Below, piece by piece: positions 50,233 to 59,269 of a stretch of 64,000 nucleotides of DNA. Each line of letters opens with the position of its first letter. Within the stretch, counting starts at the first letter, position 1. Both the position numbers and the translations under genes were made by a program. Where the stretch lies: NCBI GenBank assembly GCA_964620045.1, contig CAZUJL010000001.1, positions 124,001-188,000 of the forward strand. Direction: 5' to 3'. Source of the stretch: VFKU01 sp964620045 (lineage in GTDB: Bacteria; Hydrogenedentota; Hydrogenedentia; Hydrogenedentales; GCA-2746185). Under the pieces are notes generated by a model. It was not told where the DNA came from and made no database searches. It saw only the letters and a list, made by a program, of their open reading frames with translations.

Positions 50233-51633
50233 ATGTCCGTCCGTAGCACTGCCCTACTCCTCTGCGCTCTTGTTGCACTCGCCGTTCCCGCGTTCTCGGC
50301 CGACGAGACCGCGCTGGATCGGTACGTCGCCAAACCGGACCCGTCCTACGGCTGGACGCTCGCCAATACCATCACGGGCGACGGCTGGACGGGATATGTG
50401 CTCGATCTCACCTCGCAGACGTGGCGTACGAAGGCCGAAGTCGATCGTCCGGAATGGAAGCACTGGCTCACGATTGTGAAGCCCGACGGCGCGACGTCCA
50501 ACACCGCGCTGCTCTACATCGGCGGTGGCGACAACGCTAAACCGGCGCCGGAGAAACCCGGTGTGCGCGTGCTTCAGTTGGCGCTGGGCTCGAAGACCAT
50601 CGTCGCGGAACTTGGCCAGGTGCCGAACCAACCGCTTTTCTTCGCCGACTCGCCCAAGCAAGATCGCGAAGAGGACGACTTGATCGCCTACTCGCGCGTG
50701 AAGTACTTCGTCACGCACGATGAAGAATGGCTCGTGCGGCTTGCGATGGTGAAGAGCGCGGTCGCCGCGATCACGGCGATGCAGGAGTTCTCGGCCAGCG
50801 ACGCCGGCGGCAAGCTGACCCTGGATCGCTTCGTCGTCGCCGGCGGTTCGAAGCGCGGTTGGACGACATGGTTGACGGGTATCGTCGATCCGCGCGTGGT
50901 GTCGATCATGCCGATCGTGATCGATGCGCTGAATTCGCAGGAAATCACCCGACACCACTACGAGGCCTACGGCTTCTTCTCCCCCGCGCTGAACGACTAC
51001 GTGAACCACAGTCTCTTCCCCTACGGCATCGGCCGGCCGGAGTACGACGAAATCCTCGCCATCGAGGACGCGTACAACTACTTCGATCGTGACAAGGTCA
51101 AGCAGATGCCGAAGTACGTCGTGAACGCGTCGGGCGACGAATTTTTCCTGCCGGACAACTCCCACAAGTACTACTCCGAAATTCCCGGCGAGAAGTATCT
51201 GCGCTATGTCGAGAACGCCAAGCACAACTTGCAAGGTTCCGACGCCGGCGAATCGCTGCTCGCGTTCTACACCAGCGTCGTGAACAACACGCCGCGCCCG
51301 AAGTACTCCTTCACGCTCGAGCCGGGCGGCGAGATTCGCGTCGTCGTCGATGACATGCCGAAGGAAGTGAACCTCTGGCAGGCGACCAACCCGAACGCGC
51401 GCGACTTCCGCCTCGACGTCATCGGCAAGGCGTACACCAAGACCCCTCTGGCGATGGAAGAAGGCAAGACCTTCGTCGGCCGCGTCGAAACGCCGACCAA
51501 GGGCTACACCGCGTATTACGTGGAGCTGGTGTATGACTCTGGCGGCCCGGTTCCGTTCAAATTCACCACAGAAGTGAACATCGCGCCGGATGTTCTGCCC
51601 TACAAATTCGAAGACGCCTTCAAAAAGAAATAG
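50233..51633 (+). CDS. PhoPQ-activated pathogenicity-related (PqaA-like) protein
   Basis: A 466-residue exported alpha/beta-hydrolase-like protein of the PhoPQ-activated protein (PqaA) family. The signal peptide ends at about residue 23 (FSADE). The typical opening is LDRYVAKPDPSYGWTLANTI, and the nucleophile elbow is likely GGSKRGW in FVVAGGSKRGWTTWLTG; an acidic and a histidine site follow in NASGDEFFLPDNS and VENAKHNLQGSD. Family members are common in planctomycetes and Dictyostelium; the enzymatic substrate is unknown, and the name does not imply virulence here. GGGAG precedes the ATG. Confidence 0.9.
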   Translation: MSVRSTALLLCALVALAVPAFSADETALDRYVAKPDPSYGWTLANTITGDGWTGYVLDLTSQTWRTKAEVDRPEWKHWLTIVKPDGATSNTALLYIGGGDNAKPAPEKPGVRVLQLALGSKTIVAELGQVPNQPLFFADSPKQDREEDDLIAYSRVKYFVTHDEEWLVRLAMVKSAVAAITAMQEFSASDAGGKLTLDRFVVAGGSKRGWTTWLTGIVDPRVVSIMPIVIDALNSQEITRHHYEAYGFFSPALNDYVNHSLFPYGIGRPEYDEILAIEDAYNYFDRDKVKQMPKYVVNASGDEFFLPDNSHKYYSEIPGEKYLRYVENAKHNLQGSDAGESLLAFYTSVVNNTPRPKYSFTLEPGGEIRVVVDDMPKEVNLWQATNPNARDFRLDVIGKAYTKTPLAMEEGKTFVGRVETPTKGYTAYYVELVYDSGGPVPFKFTTEVNIAPDVLPYKFEDAFKKK

Positions 51634-51656
51634 AACGCCGCACCACGTCGTCCCTT

Positions 51657-51690
51657 ATCCCGCGCGCGATCACCCGGTCTCGCGCGGGAT
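51657..51690 (+). terminator. Possible terminator after the PqaA-like gene
   Basis: A 10-bp perfect stem (ATCCCGCGCG with complement) around a 14-base loop, then TCTCTATATA. The stem is strong; the T-tract is weak. Confidence 0.4.
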
Positions 51691-51728
51691 TCTCTATATA
51701 TGTTCGTGTGCTTGTTGCACTCGGGGTC

Positions 51729-51747
51729 AAGCGGCGGGACGCCGCTT
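51729..51747. repeat. Short GC-rich palindrome in the gap before the SIMPL gene
   Basis: AAGCGGC GGGAC GCCGCTT, a 7-bp perfect hairpin in a 260-base gap. Its form recalls the single hairpins of the 44128-44269 cluster. I see nothing else in this gap beyond the weak terminator at 51657. Confidence 0.4.
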
Positions 51748-51893
51748 CCACATTAAGGGCAAGTGCGAAACAAGGGTGACCGTGCAATTTCCGGGTTTTC
51801 ACAGGTGTTTTTCACGAAGGGCATTTCGAACAAACCGGTAGGCCCGGTGTCTAATAACGTGAACGAAACTGAATTCGACTTGGAGGTTACGCA

Positions 51894-52649
51894 ATGAGAA
51901 CGTTACTCGCCGCCACGCTACTTTCCGTGCTGACGCTGTCCACCGCCTTCGCGCAGCAGGTGCCCGTGACGCCGCGCATTTCGGTGACGGGCGACGCGAC
52001 GGTCTATGTGCAGCCGGACAAAATCCTGATCACGCTGGGCGTGGAGACCTGGGACCAGAAAGTGGACGTGGCCAAGGACAAGAACAACAAGATCATGAGC
52101 GACACGGTGGCCGCGATTAAGGCGCTGGGCATCGAGGCCAAAGACATTCAAACCGACCAGTTGTCGATCGAGCCGCGCTGGCAGGACTCCTACGAGCGCA
52201 AGGCCGACGCGTTCATCGGCTACTTCGTGCGCAACACGGTCGTGGTCACCGTGACGGACGTGGCGAAGGTGGAAACGCTGGTGACCAACGTACTGAATGC
52301 CGGCGTGAACTACATCCACGGCATCAGCTTTGAGTCGACCGAGTTCAAGAAGCACCGCGAAGAAGCGCGCGAAATGGCGCTCAAGGCCGCGAAGGAAAAG
52401 GCGGAGAAAATGGCGGCGGTGCTCGGCGAATCGCTGGGCTCCGTGCTCGATATCCAGGAACACGGCGGCATGCCGTGGTACTACTCCAACTGGAATAGTT
52501 GGGGCGGCGGTGGCCGCGGCTACGCGATGGCGCAGAACGCCGTTTCAGACATGGGCGGCGGCGGTGGCAGCGAAAGCTCGCCCACGATCGCGCTGGGTAA
52601 GATCGCGATCTCGGCGACGGTCAGCGTGTCCTTCGAGCTGGAACGTTAA
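51894..52649 (+). CDS. Exported SIMPL-domain (DUF541) protein
   Basis: A 251-residue periplasmic protein with a signal peptide (to about residue 21, AFAQQ) and one SIMPL domain. The start RISVTGDATVYVQPDKILITLGVETW is the family hallmark, and KKHREEAREMALKAAKEKAEKMAAVLGESLG is the conserved C-terminal helix region. The tail contains a Gly-rich stretch. DUF541/SIMPL proteins include BP26 and YggE, linked to oxidative stress and channel-like rings. GGAGG lies before the ATG. A terminator follows. Confidence 0.88.
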   Translation: MRTLLAATLLSVLTLSTAFAQQVPVTPRISVTGDATVYVQPDKILITLGVETWDQKVDVAKDKNNKIMSDTVAAIKALGIEAKDIQTDQLSIEPRWQDSYERKADAFIGYFVRNTVVVTVTDVAKVETLVTNVLNAGVNYIHGISFESTEFKKHREEAREMALKAAKEKAEKMAAVLGESLGSVLDIQEHGGMPWYYSNWNSWGGGGRGYAMAQNAVSDMGGGGGSESSPTIALGKIAISATVSVSFELER

Positions 52650-52665
52650 CCGAGTTACAAAAACA

Positions 52666-52700
52666 AACGCGGCGGACCGCATTGCGTGGTCCGCCGCGTT
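52666..52700. terminator. Hairpin terminator between convergent genes
   Basis: A 13-bp perfect stem (AACGCGGCGGACC with complement) and a nine-base loop between the SIMPL gene and the convergent gene that ends at 52712. Only a short T-run follows on the plus strand (AAACTTTT), and TTTGTTTTTG follows on the minus strand, so the minus gene is the better client. Confidence 0.7.
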
Positions 52701-52711
52701 AAACTTTTCGA

Positions 52712-53854
52712 TTATTCGATGACTTGTTCGAGAATTGCGAAGTCGCCGGGGTTCCACGCCTGCGCGATGATGTACAACTTGTTACCCACAATGCGCAGCA
52801 CCGCGTTGTGGATGTGCGTGAACCGGCCGAGGCCGAGGTCTTCCTTTATCATGATCGTAGATACGATCTGGCCATCCTTAATCAGATAAATCGGCGCGCC
52901 CTTGGTCTTGTCGGCGCCTTCGAGGCACGGCACCAGCGTGTATCCGCCGAGGTAGTCGGAGTCGCAGGGCAGCGTGCCTTCGGGCAGCACGTATTGATCA
53001 AGATAGTTGCCGTCCGGCGCGAAACGCTTGAGGCGATTCTTCGGCCGGTCCGCGATCACGAGCGATTTTCCATCCGGATGGACCGTGATGCCGTGACCAG
53101 TGCGGAACTGATTGTCGGCATCACCCTTGCCGCCGAACACGAGCGTGTCCCACTGCGTCGTAAACGGATCGGTGCTGGTAACCTTCGCCGTCAGCACGTA
53201 GTCCAGCGCCGAGTATCCGGTGGTGATGTAGTAGCGGCCTTCGTAGTGCACCGCGTCGGTCGGTACAAACGTCCCCTTGGGGTCCGCGAAGTACGCCTTC
53301 ACGATCGGATCGGTCATTTGATCCGGCGTGGGCGTCGGAAGTTTGTTGATCACGTGGCCGTCGAGGTCTGTCGTGAAAATCGTCGCGCGGTCAACGCCGG
53401 GAAACACCAGGAAGGGCGTGCCCTTCGCGTCGTACCAGATGCTCGCGTTGTGCATCGTGCCGCCGTCTTTGAGCTCCGGCGACGCATCGAGCACGTCCAC
53501 CTTGTCCATCGCGGCGTTGATCCGCAGGATGCCGGTGTTCGGCAGTCCGAAATACGCCTGGCCCTTGCCTTGGCGGTGGTCGACCGCGAAGCCGCCGTGC
53601 GCCTTGCGCAGGTTGCCCCATTCCGCCTGGGGAATGGCTGTCTCTGTAATGCGTGTCTTGAACCGGTAGGGTGCTTGCCCCGTGATTCCTGCCACCTGCT
53701 TCACTGGCTCGCCCTCCGCCTGTGTCTGCGCCTGCGCGAGCACGACTGTGCGCGTGACCGCATGCCGGTGACCCGGCTCTCCATCGTGCGCGCCGGCCTG
53801 CGCCGCACACACGCCCACCGCCACTCCCGCCAACACCGCCGCAAACCCGCGCAT
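52712..53854 (-). CDS. Exported beta-propeller-like protein of unknown function
   Basis: A 380-residue exported protein (signal to about residue 22, AGAHD). The body shows repeated strand patterns of the NHL/SMP-30 propeller type, for example GHGITVHPDGKSLVIADRPKNRLKRFAPDGNYLDQYV, which reads like an NHL repeat, and HNASIWYDAKGTPFLVFPGVDRATIF. Two His-rich spots (DGEPGHRHAV near the start and TMHNASI) could bind metal. The start at 53854 begins a good signal peptide. No close named family recognised; relatives with this repeat pattern bind ligands or act as lyases or lactonases. Confidence 0.65.
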   Translation of the reverse strand: MRGFAAVLAGVAVGVCAAQAGAHDGEPGHRHAVTRTVVLAQAQTQAEGEPVKQVAGITGQAPYRFKTRITETAIPQAEWGNLRKAHGGFAVDHRQGKGQAYFGLPNTGILRINAAMDKVDVLDASPELKDGGTMHNASIWYDAKGTPFLVFPGVDRATIFTTDLDGHVINKLPTPTPDQMTDPIVKAYFADPKGTFVPTDAVHYEGRYYITTGYSALDYVLTAKVTSTDPFTTQWDTLVFGGKGDADNQFRTGHGITVHPDGKSLVIADRPKNRLKRFAPDGNYLDQYVLPEGTLPCDSDYLGGYTLVPCLEGADKTKGAPIYLIKDGQIVSTIMIKEDLGLGRFTHIHNAVLRIVGNKLYIIAQAWNPGDFAILEQVIE

Positions 53855-53963
53855 GATTGTGCTCCTCGATTTCCGAATCCGGCGCAGTGTAACAAAGCCC
53901 TGTGCGGAAATCCCGCCGTGCGCCTTTGCTATACTCCCCTGCGATCAACCGGGAGTGTTTCCC

Positions 53964-54326
53964 ATGGTGGTCTACCGCTGCGACGGGTGCGGACGCGAAT
54001 TGCAGGCAGGGCGCCTGCGGTATCGCGTCAAGATCGACATCCGCGCGGCGTATGACAAGCTGGAGGTCGGCCTGGCCGAGCTGGTCCGCGATCACCGGCA
54101 GGAAATGCTGCGGCTCATCGAGCGCCTGGAAGACAAGTCGCCCAAGGAAATCGAAGAGACCATCTACAAGCATGTCGAATTGGATCTGTGCCCCGCATGC
54201 CAGCGCGCTTATCTCCGCAGCCCGCTGCATTTTCACCCCGAGGAAGGCGCCACGCCGGCCATCGACATTGACGCCTTCCTGCGTTCGCTGGGCTATGGCA
54301 AGGCCCAAGAACCGGACGCGGAGTAA
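53964..54326 (+). CDS. Small zinc-finger-like protein
   Basis: A 120-residue protein with an N-terminal CDGC pair (Cys6, Cys9), a central charged helical region, and a second CPAC pair (near residues 78-81), so one zinc site can bridge both. It has no signal. The ATG at 53964 follows GGGAG and a TATACT box lies about 34 bases upstream. It ends six bases before the SurA-like gene. Small treble-clef or rubredoxin-like proteins of this sort are common but uncharacterised; no named family recognised. Confidence 0.65.
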   Translation: MVVYRCDGCGRELQAGRLRYRVKIDIRAAYDKLEVGLAELVRDHRQEMLRLIERLEDKSPKEIEETIYKHVELDLCPACQRAYLRSPLHFHPEEGATPAIDIDAFLRSLGYGKAQEPDAE

Positions 54327-54332
54327 CGCCGC

Positions 54333-55475
54333 GTGAGCGCCCTGCAACGTTCCCCCGTACTCTACGGCGTGCTGGCCGTGGTGGCCATGTTTGGAATTGG
54401 CGCCCTGCTGTACGCCGGCAGCTTCATCGCCGACAAAAACCGCCTGGTCATCGCGCGCTATGAGGACACGAAGATTACGCGCGGCGATTTCAAGACCTAC
54501 CTGCGCGATCTGCCGGACGAAGAGCGACCACTGATCCAAACGCTGGACGATGCGCTTAATTCGCTCAACGACTGGATCAACACGCGCATCAAGGCGGACC
54601 TCTCGAAGAAACTCTCTGCCGAAGGGAAAATCGAAGCCTCGCGCGATGTGGCCCGCGAAAATTATTTTACGAAGCATCCGGAATTCCGCACGGCGTACCA
54701 ACTCGCCGATCCGACGCCGCTCGGGATCAGTCCAAACGAACTCGCCGCGATTCAGGCGGAGATCGAATTCGGCACCGATGAAGAAGTCGAGCGCATGCTG
54801 CGCGAGGAAGCGCTGCAATACACCATCGAGCAGGCGGCGCAGAACCGGACCATCACAATCACGCCCGATGAAGTGAAAAACGAATACGAACGGCGCAAGG
54901 ATGAATTCATCCGTTACGAGTTCATTGAATTCTTCGGGCTCCAGTTCCCCATCGAAATGCCGCAATGGGCGACGCTATCGGGCGAGGCGCGCCGCCGGGT
55001 CGATTCCGGCGAATCCTTTAACGATGTGGTTTCCTCGTTCGTCAGCCGGGACCAGGGCTTTGGCCTGCCGCGTTCGGCGCTGCAAAACGACCCGAGGGTG
55101 GAGCGCTTTAAATCCTTCTGGGCGACGGCCCACGGTGCGCAGAAGGGGCAGATTGTCGGCCCGGTGCTGTTGCCGACCCACGAGGAATATGTGGCCGATC
55201 CGAAGACGGGCCAGCCGGTGCAGCGATTGCGGCCCGCGGCGCAGATTCTGGTCGAAATTCTGAACAGCGAACCCGAGCGCCCCAAGACGCTTCAGGAAGC
55301 CGCGATCGACATCGCCACGCAGCTTGCGACGCAAAAAGTGATCGCGCAGCTCCGCATCGAGCATCGCGTCGAGGTGTATCCCGACAAAATGGAAAATCCG
55401 GGCGGCGTCGGCAATCAGTACAAAGACATCATGATCAACACCGGCAAACCCGCGCCGGCCGCGCAGCCGCAATAA
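54333..55475 (+). CDS. Membrane-anchored SurA/PpiD-like peptidyl-prolyl isomerase-type chaperone
   Basis: A 380-residue protein with one N-terminal membrane anchor (about 10-32) and then a periplasmic domain. About 35-190 is a helical SurA_N-like chaperone part (ARYEDTKITRGDFKTYLRD opens it). Residues about 195-330 fit a parvulin domain only loosely: RRRVDSGESFNDVVSSFVSRDQGFG corresponds to the A.....G..F...a...S...... pattern, but the usual GxLG/HI motifs are weak, so isomerase activity is doubtful. The GTG start follows the zinc-finger gene by six bases. Likely role: folding of exported proteins. Confidence 0.7.
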   Translation: MSALQRSPVLYGVLAVVAMFGIGALLYAGSFIADKNRLVIARYEDTKITRGDFKTYLRDLPDEERPLIQTLDDALNSLNDWINTRIKADLSKKLSAEGKIEASRDVARENYFTKHPEFRTAYQLADPTPLGISPNELAAIQAEIEFGTDEEVERMLREEALQYTIEQAAQNRTITITPDEVKNEYERRKDEFIRYEFIEFFGLQFPIEMPQWATLSGEARRRVDSGESFNDVVSSFVSRDQGFGLPRSALQNDPRVERFKSFWATAHGAQKGQIVGPVLLPTHEEYVADPKTGQPVQRLRPAAQILVEILNSEPERPKTLQEAAIDIATQLATQKVIAQLRIEHRVEVYPDKMENPGGVGNQYKDIMINTGKPAPAAQPQ

Positions 55476-56870
55476 CTAGCGCAACAGAATCAACGTGAGT
55501 GCTTCGTATAACCCCGCGATGGCGAGTTGCACCCCCGCGAGCACGGTGGCCGAGGCCATAATGCGCGTGCCTTCCAACACAGGCGCGCTATTGCGCTGGC
55601 GCAAGGCTTCGGCGAGTTTCAGCCAGAAAATCGCGACGGCCACGCAGGCGTAGATATACGCTTCAAGCTCGAGCACCATGGTGACCGAATGAAAGGTGTA
55701 GTTCGCCGCGATGCCCGACCAGAGCGGCGCCATGCCAAACCCCGCGAAGGTGAAGCTCGCGAGGGTCTTGAGGATGCCGGCATAAGGAATCGCCAGCGAC
55801 AACAGCATCGTGAGCACGACGGTCTGCAGCAGATAGTTGTTCACCCAGGTCGTCAGCGCGGCGAGGAACACATTGCCCGAACGATACGCATCGCCGACAT
55901 AATTGAGGCTGCCCTCGGAAAAGGCGTGCGTGATGAAATTCATCGCGATGATGTTGATTTGCGGATTCAATAACGTGAAGGCCGCGGCGCCGAAAAATCC
56001 GCCGTACAACCCCAGGTGCATGGCCCGCACGAGCCGCGCGTGCGCATCAAAGGCGCGGCACGCCGTGCTGAACAGGCCGGTGCGGATTCGCTGAAATACG
56101 ATCCGGTGCAGTACGGAACCGCCCGCCGCGGCGAGTGCCAAGCCCGCCATCGTGCACCACACGGACAGCATCGATGCCGGGAAATGGCCGCCGAAAACTT
56201 CGGTTTCTTTACCGAGACGGGATTCTTCTTTCATCGCCGCGAGGTTCTTGAGACCGTTCGGATCGAGCCAACCCCACGTCATGGTCTTTTCAAACAACGG
56301 CTCCCATACATCGTCGGCGGGCATTACGTAGGCCGTGGCCAATCCACTCGCGGTGCGCGAGAGCCGGCCCACGACTTCGAAATGCGCGTCGTCGGCATAA
56401 ATGTCGCCACGATCCGCGAAGGCACCCGCCAAGACCTCGGGATAGCCGGGGCGCGGCATGCGGCCCGAGGCCAGCAAGGGCTCGAGCGTCGACAGCGGCG
56501 CGTAGACGACGATCAGCCAGTCCGTGCGATCCAGGCCAAAGACTTCCAGTTCCTCTGGAGGCAAGGCTTCCATCAGCGTGCGCTGAATTTCTTCGCGCAG
56601 CGGATAGTTTTGCAGCGAAAGTCTGCGCGCGCGGATGTTTAACGTGCCCTCCCACGGCGGATCGCCATCGGGGGAAAACAATGCGCCGCTCCACGGCGAT
56701 TGCTTGGCTTCGCGCGCGTCGATGAATGCCGCGGCGCCGATGAGTGCGAGCCCGAACGCAAGCAGCGCAACTCCGATGGTGACACGAGTCTTGCGAGTTT
56801 CATTCGGACGGGCAGGGGCTGGAGAAGGACCGGGCAGTGCGGGCGGAGTGACGTTGATCGAGGAACTCAC
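55476..56870 (-). CDS. Membrane protein with SpoIIM-like C-terminal region
   Basis: A 464-residue protein. One N-terminal helix (about 30-52) is followed by about 190 extracytoplasmic residues without known motif, then six to seven helices. The last part, with NNYLLQTVVLTMLLSLAIPYAGILKTL and FHSVTMVLELEAYIYACVAVAIFW, resembles stage II sporulation protein M (SpoIIM), a family also found outside spore formers. The GTG start overlaps the EIIA gene's stop by four bases (GTGA), so the two are translated together. It converges on the SurA-like gene with no gap. Function unknown. Confidence 0.65.
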   Translation of the reverse strand: MSSSINVTPPALPGPSPAPARPNETRKTRVTIGVALLAFGLALIGAAAFIDAREAKQSPWSGALFSPDGDPPWEGTLNIRARRLSLQNYPLREEIQRTLMEALPPEELEVFGLDRTDWLIVVYAPLSTLEPLLASGRMPRPGYPEVLAGAFADRGDIYADDAHFEVVGRLSRTASGLATAYVMPADDVWEPLFEKTMTWGWLDPNGLKNLAAMKEESRLGKETEVFGGHFPASMLSVWCTMAGLALAAAGGSVLHRIVFQRIRTGLFSTACRAFDAHARLVRAMHLGLYGGFFGAAAFTLLNPQINIIAMNFITHAFSEGSLNYVGDAYRSGNVFLAALTTWVNNYLLQTVVLTMLLSLAIPYAGILKTLASFTFAGFGMAPLWSGIAANYTFHSVTMVLELEAYIYACVAVAIFWLKLAEALRQRNSAPVLEGTRIMASATVLAGVQLAIAGLYEALTLILLR

Positions 56871-57319
56871 GGACCTTGCTCAATTACTTGCGCGACTTCT
56901 TCCGGCGTGTTGCACGCGAGGAGTTTTTGCGTGAAACCGGCGGTGCGCAGTGACAACATCACTTGCGCAAGATAGCCGAGGTACTCCTTGTCCGAGCCGG
57001 ACGGCATGGCGAAGAGCACGACGACGTTCACGGGCGCGCCGTCGAGCGCGTCGAAGTCGATCCCCGCGCGGCTGATGCCGACGCCGACCGTAGGCTCGGT
57101 GATCTCGTCGATCCGCACGTGCGGAATGGCGATGCCTTTGAACCCGGTGCTGCGGATGGCCTCGCGCTCGAAGAGTGCGCGGAGAAACGCGGAGCGATCC
57201 TTCACGACGCCGGTGGCGGCGATGGCTTCCATCATGCTTTCCAGCACGGCTTTCTTGGTCAATCCGGCCGGAAAGAGACAGATGACTTCTTTTGGAATAC
57301 TCTTGCCAAACGCGCGCAT
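56867..57319 (-). CDS. PTS EIIA (fructose/nitrogen type) domain protein
   Basis: A 150-residue cytoplasmic phosphocarrier domain of PTS EIIA type 2. The active-site His lies in KGIAIPHVRIDEI, and the companion segment NVVVLFAMPSGSDKEYLGYLAQV is typical for EIIA-Ntr/PtsN-like proteins. No EIIB or EIIC partner is encoded in this window, so a regulatory rather than transport role is likely. The ATG at 57319 has only a weak ribosome site. It is coupled to the SpoIIM-like membrane protein gene, an unusual pairing. Confidence 0.85.
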   Translation of the reverse strand: MRAFGKSIPKEVICLFPAGLTKKAVLESMMEAIAATGVVKDRSAFLRALFEREAIRSTGFKGIAIPHVRIDEITEPTVGVGISRAGIDFDALDGAPVNVVVLFAMPSGSDKEYLGYLAQVMLSLRTAGFTQKLLACNTPEEVAQVIEQGP

Positions 57320-57553
57320 GTACCGAACCCGAGTATGGCCCGCACACGCCCCAATTCGACCCCGAAATGCGGCCTGCGGCACCTGCGTATCGTACCCCCA
57401 GAAGCCGGGGTAATCAATTTGCAAATCCCGTTTTTGTGGTACATTTTCGCGGGAAGGAGTGTTGAGGCCACCGGGCTATCGGGCCCAAGGCCTACTCCCC
57501 CTCGTATTTTCGCGGCTTTTAAGTGCTCAAAGTGCGAAATCCGGGAGCGGTTC

Positions 57554-58501
57554 GTGAGTAATAGAAACTTCGCCATCGAAACTTCGGGACTGACCAAGTC
57601 CTACAAGCGCCATCTCGGCCGAAAGCCCAAGCTCACCCTGACCGGGCTGGATCTCCAGGTGTATGAAAACGAGATCTACGGCTTTCTGGGCAAGAACGGC
57701 GCCGGTAAAACGACGACCATCAAACTGCTTTGCGGCCTGATGCGGCCCACGAGCGGCAGCGCGCGCATTTTGGGCGAGAAAGTGCCCACGCGCGAAGCGC
57801 GCAAGCTGGTCGGTTATCTGCCGGAGAACCCGTATTTTTACGAATACCTTACGCCGCGCGAGACGCTGGAATTTTACGGCCGCCTGCGCGGACTCTCGGC
57901 CAAGGAACGCGCGAACGAATGGGAACGGCTCTCGATCGATCTCGATCTGGCGTCCATCGCGGATCAGCGTGTGCGTGGATTTTCGAAGGGGATGCGGCAG
58001 CGCCTTGGGTTCGCCGTGGCACTGGTCGGCAATCCGCCGGTGGTGATTCTCGACGAGCCGATGTCGGGCCTCGACCCGATGGGCCGCCGCCGCATTCGCG
58101 ATCTGATCGTGCGCCTGCGCGACGAAAAGAAAACCGTGTTCTTCAGCTCGCACGTGCTGAGCGATGTTGAGCTCATCAGCGATCGCGTCGGCATGCTGGT
58201 AAACGGCAAGTTGCACCGCCAAGGCGTGATGGACGATCTGCTCGCCACACGCATTCATCTCGTGGAAGTCGTTGCGCACGGCCTTGCGCCCTACCACGCC
58301 GAGGAAATCGCACGCGAGGCATACCGCACGCGGCACACGGAAGAGAACGACCACTTCTCCTTTACGGATATGGAAAAAGCCAATGCCGCGGTGCGCGATA
58401 TCGTGGCACATGGCGCGAAACTGGTGGAATTCAGCCCGGTGCGCGAATCGCTGGAAGATTACTTCGTGCGCGAACAGGTGCAGGTGGAGGTTGGCGCATG
58501 A
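57554..58501 (+). CDS. ABC transporter ATP-binding protein (ABC-2 exporter type)
   Basis: A 315-residue ATPase. Walker A is GKNGAGKTTTIKLL, the signature is FSKGMRQRLGFAVAL and Walker B is VVILDEPMSGLDPMGR; the C-terminal extension of about 90 residues is typical of ABC-2 type exporter ATPases (CcmA/NosF-like). The GTG start at 57554 follows GGGAG. It overlaps the permease gene by four bases. The pair should export an unknown molecule or serve an envelope function. Confidence 0.9.
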   Translation: MSNRNFAIETSGLTKSYKRHLGRKPKLTLTGLDLQVYENEIYGFLGKNGAGKTTTIKLLCGLMRPTSGSARILGEKVPTREARKLVGYLPENPYFYEYLTPRETLEFYGRLRGLSAKERANEWERLSIDLDLASIADQRVRGFSKGMRQRLGFAVALVGNPPVVILDEPMSGLDPMGRRRIRDLIVRLRDEKKTVFFSSHVLSDVELISDRVGMLVNGKLHRQGVMDDLLATRIHLVEVVAHGLAPYHAEEIAREAYRTRHTEENDHFSFTDMEKANAAVRDIVAHGAKLVEFSPVRESLEDYFVREQVQVEVGA

Positions 58502-59259
58502 GGGCCCTGACGGTCGCCATGAACACGTACCGCGAAGCGGTGCGCGACAAGATTCTGTATGTGCTGCTGTTTTTCGCGGGTGCCACGATCCTCGCGTCGA
58601 AGGCGCTGGGCTACATCAGCATGGGGCAGGACGTAAAAATCATTGCGGACATCTCGCTGGCCGCGATCTCGGTGTTCGGCGCGCTGATCGCCATTTTTGT
58701 CGGCACAAACCTCGTCTACAAGGAAGTCGATAAGCGCACCATCTACACGATCCTGAGCCAGCCGATGTGGCGCTATGAATTTATCCTCGGCAAGTACCTC
58801 GGCCTCGCGCTGCTCATCGCCACGACCACGGGCGCGATGGGCCTCGCCGCCGCGGTGTACCTCTGGCTCATGGGCGGGCAAGTGGGCGTGCCGTATTTCG
58901 AGGCCGTGCTGCTGGTGTACTGCAAGCTGTTGCTGGTCACGGGTCTCTCGGTGCTGATGTCTACGCTGACCTCGCCCATCCTCGGCGCGATCATCGTGCT
59001 GACGGCCTACTTCCTTGGTCACGCCACGGGCATCATGCTCAACCTGCCCAGCCATTTCGATGGCACGATGACCAAGCAGATCATCGAAGGGCTCTATTAC
59101 CTTATTCCGAATCTCGGCAATTTCGACGTGTGGCGCGAATTCGCGAACGGCGTGGACGTGCCGCACAGCTATGTCGCCTGGACGGTCGGTTACGGCGCGC
59201 TTTACACCGCCCTGCTGCTGTTCTTCGCAGCCGCCGCCTTCCAGGACAAAGACGTCTAA
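58498..59259 (+). CDS. ABC-2 type permease
   Basis: A 253-residue inner-membrane permease with six hydrophobic segments. The opening VAMNTYREAVRDKILYVLLFFAGATILASKALG and the loop VYKEVDKRTIYTILSQPMWRYEFILGKYLGL match NosY-like/ABC-2 permeases, where the loop carries the conserved E..T...L.s.P..R....gK. It directly follows and overlaps its ATPase. Ten bases further on begins a gene of the same operon with a membrane anchor. Confidence 0.88.
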   Translation: MRALTVAMNTYREAVRDKILYVLLFFAGATILASKALGYISMGQDVKIIADISLAAISVFGALIAIFVGTNLVYKEVDKRTIYTILSQPMWRYEFILGKYLGLALLIATTTGAMGLAAAVYLWLMGGQVGVPYFEAVLLVYCKLLLVTGLSVLMSTLTSPILGAIIVLTAYFLGHATGIMLNLPSHFDGTMTKQIIEGLYYLIPNLGNFDVWREFANGVDVPHSYVAWTVGYGALYTALLLFFAAAAFQDKDV

Positions 59260-59269
59260 GGCCGCCGCC

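Noticed and set aside
50233..51633. PqaA-like gene as a sign of pathogenicity
   Set aside because: The family name comes from its first description; homologues are common in environmental planctomycetes and related bacteria.
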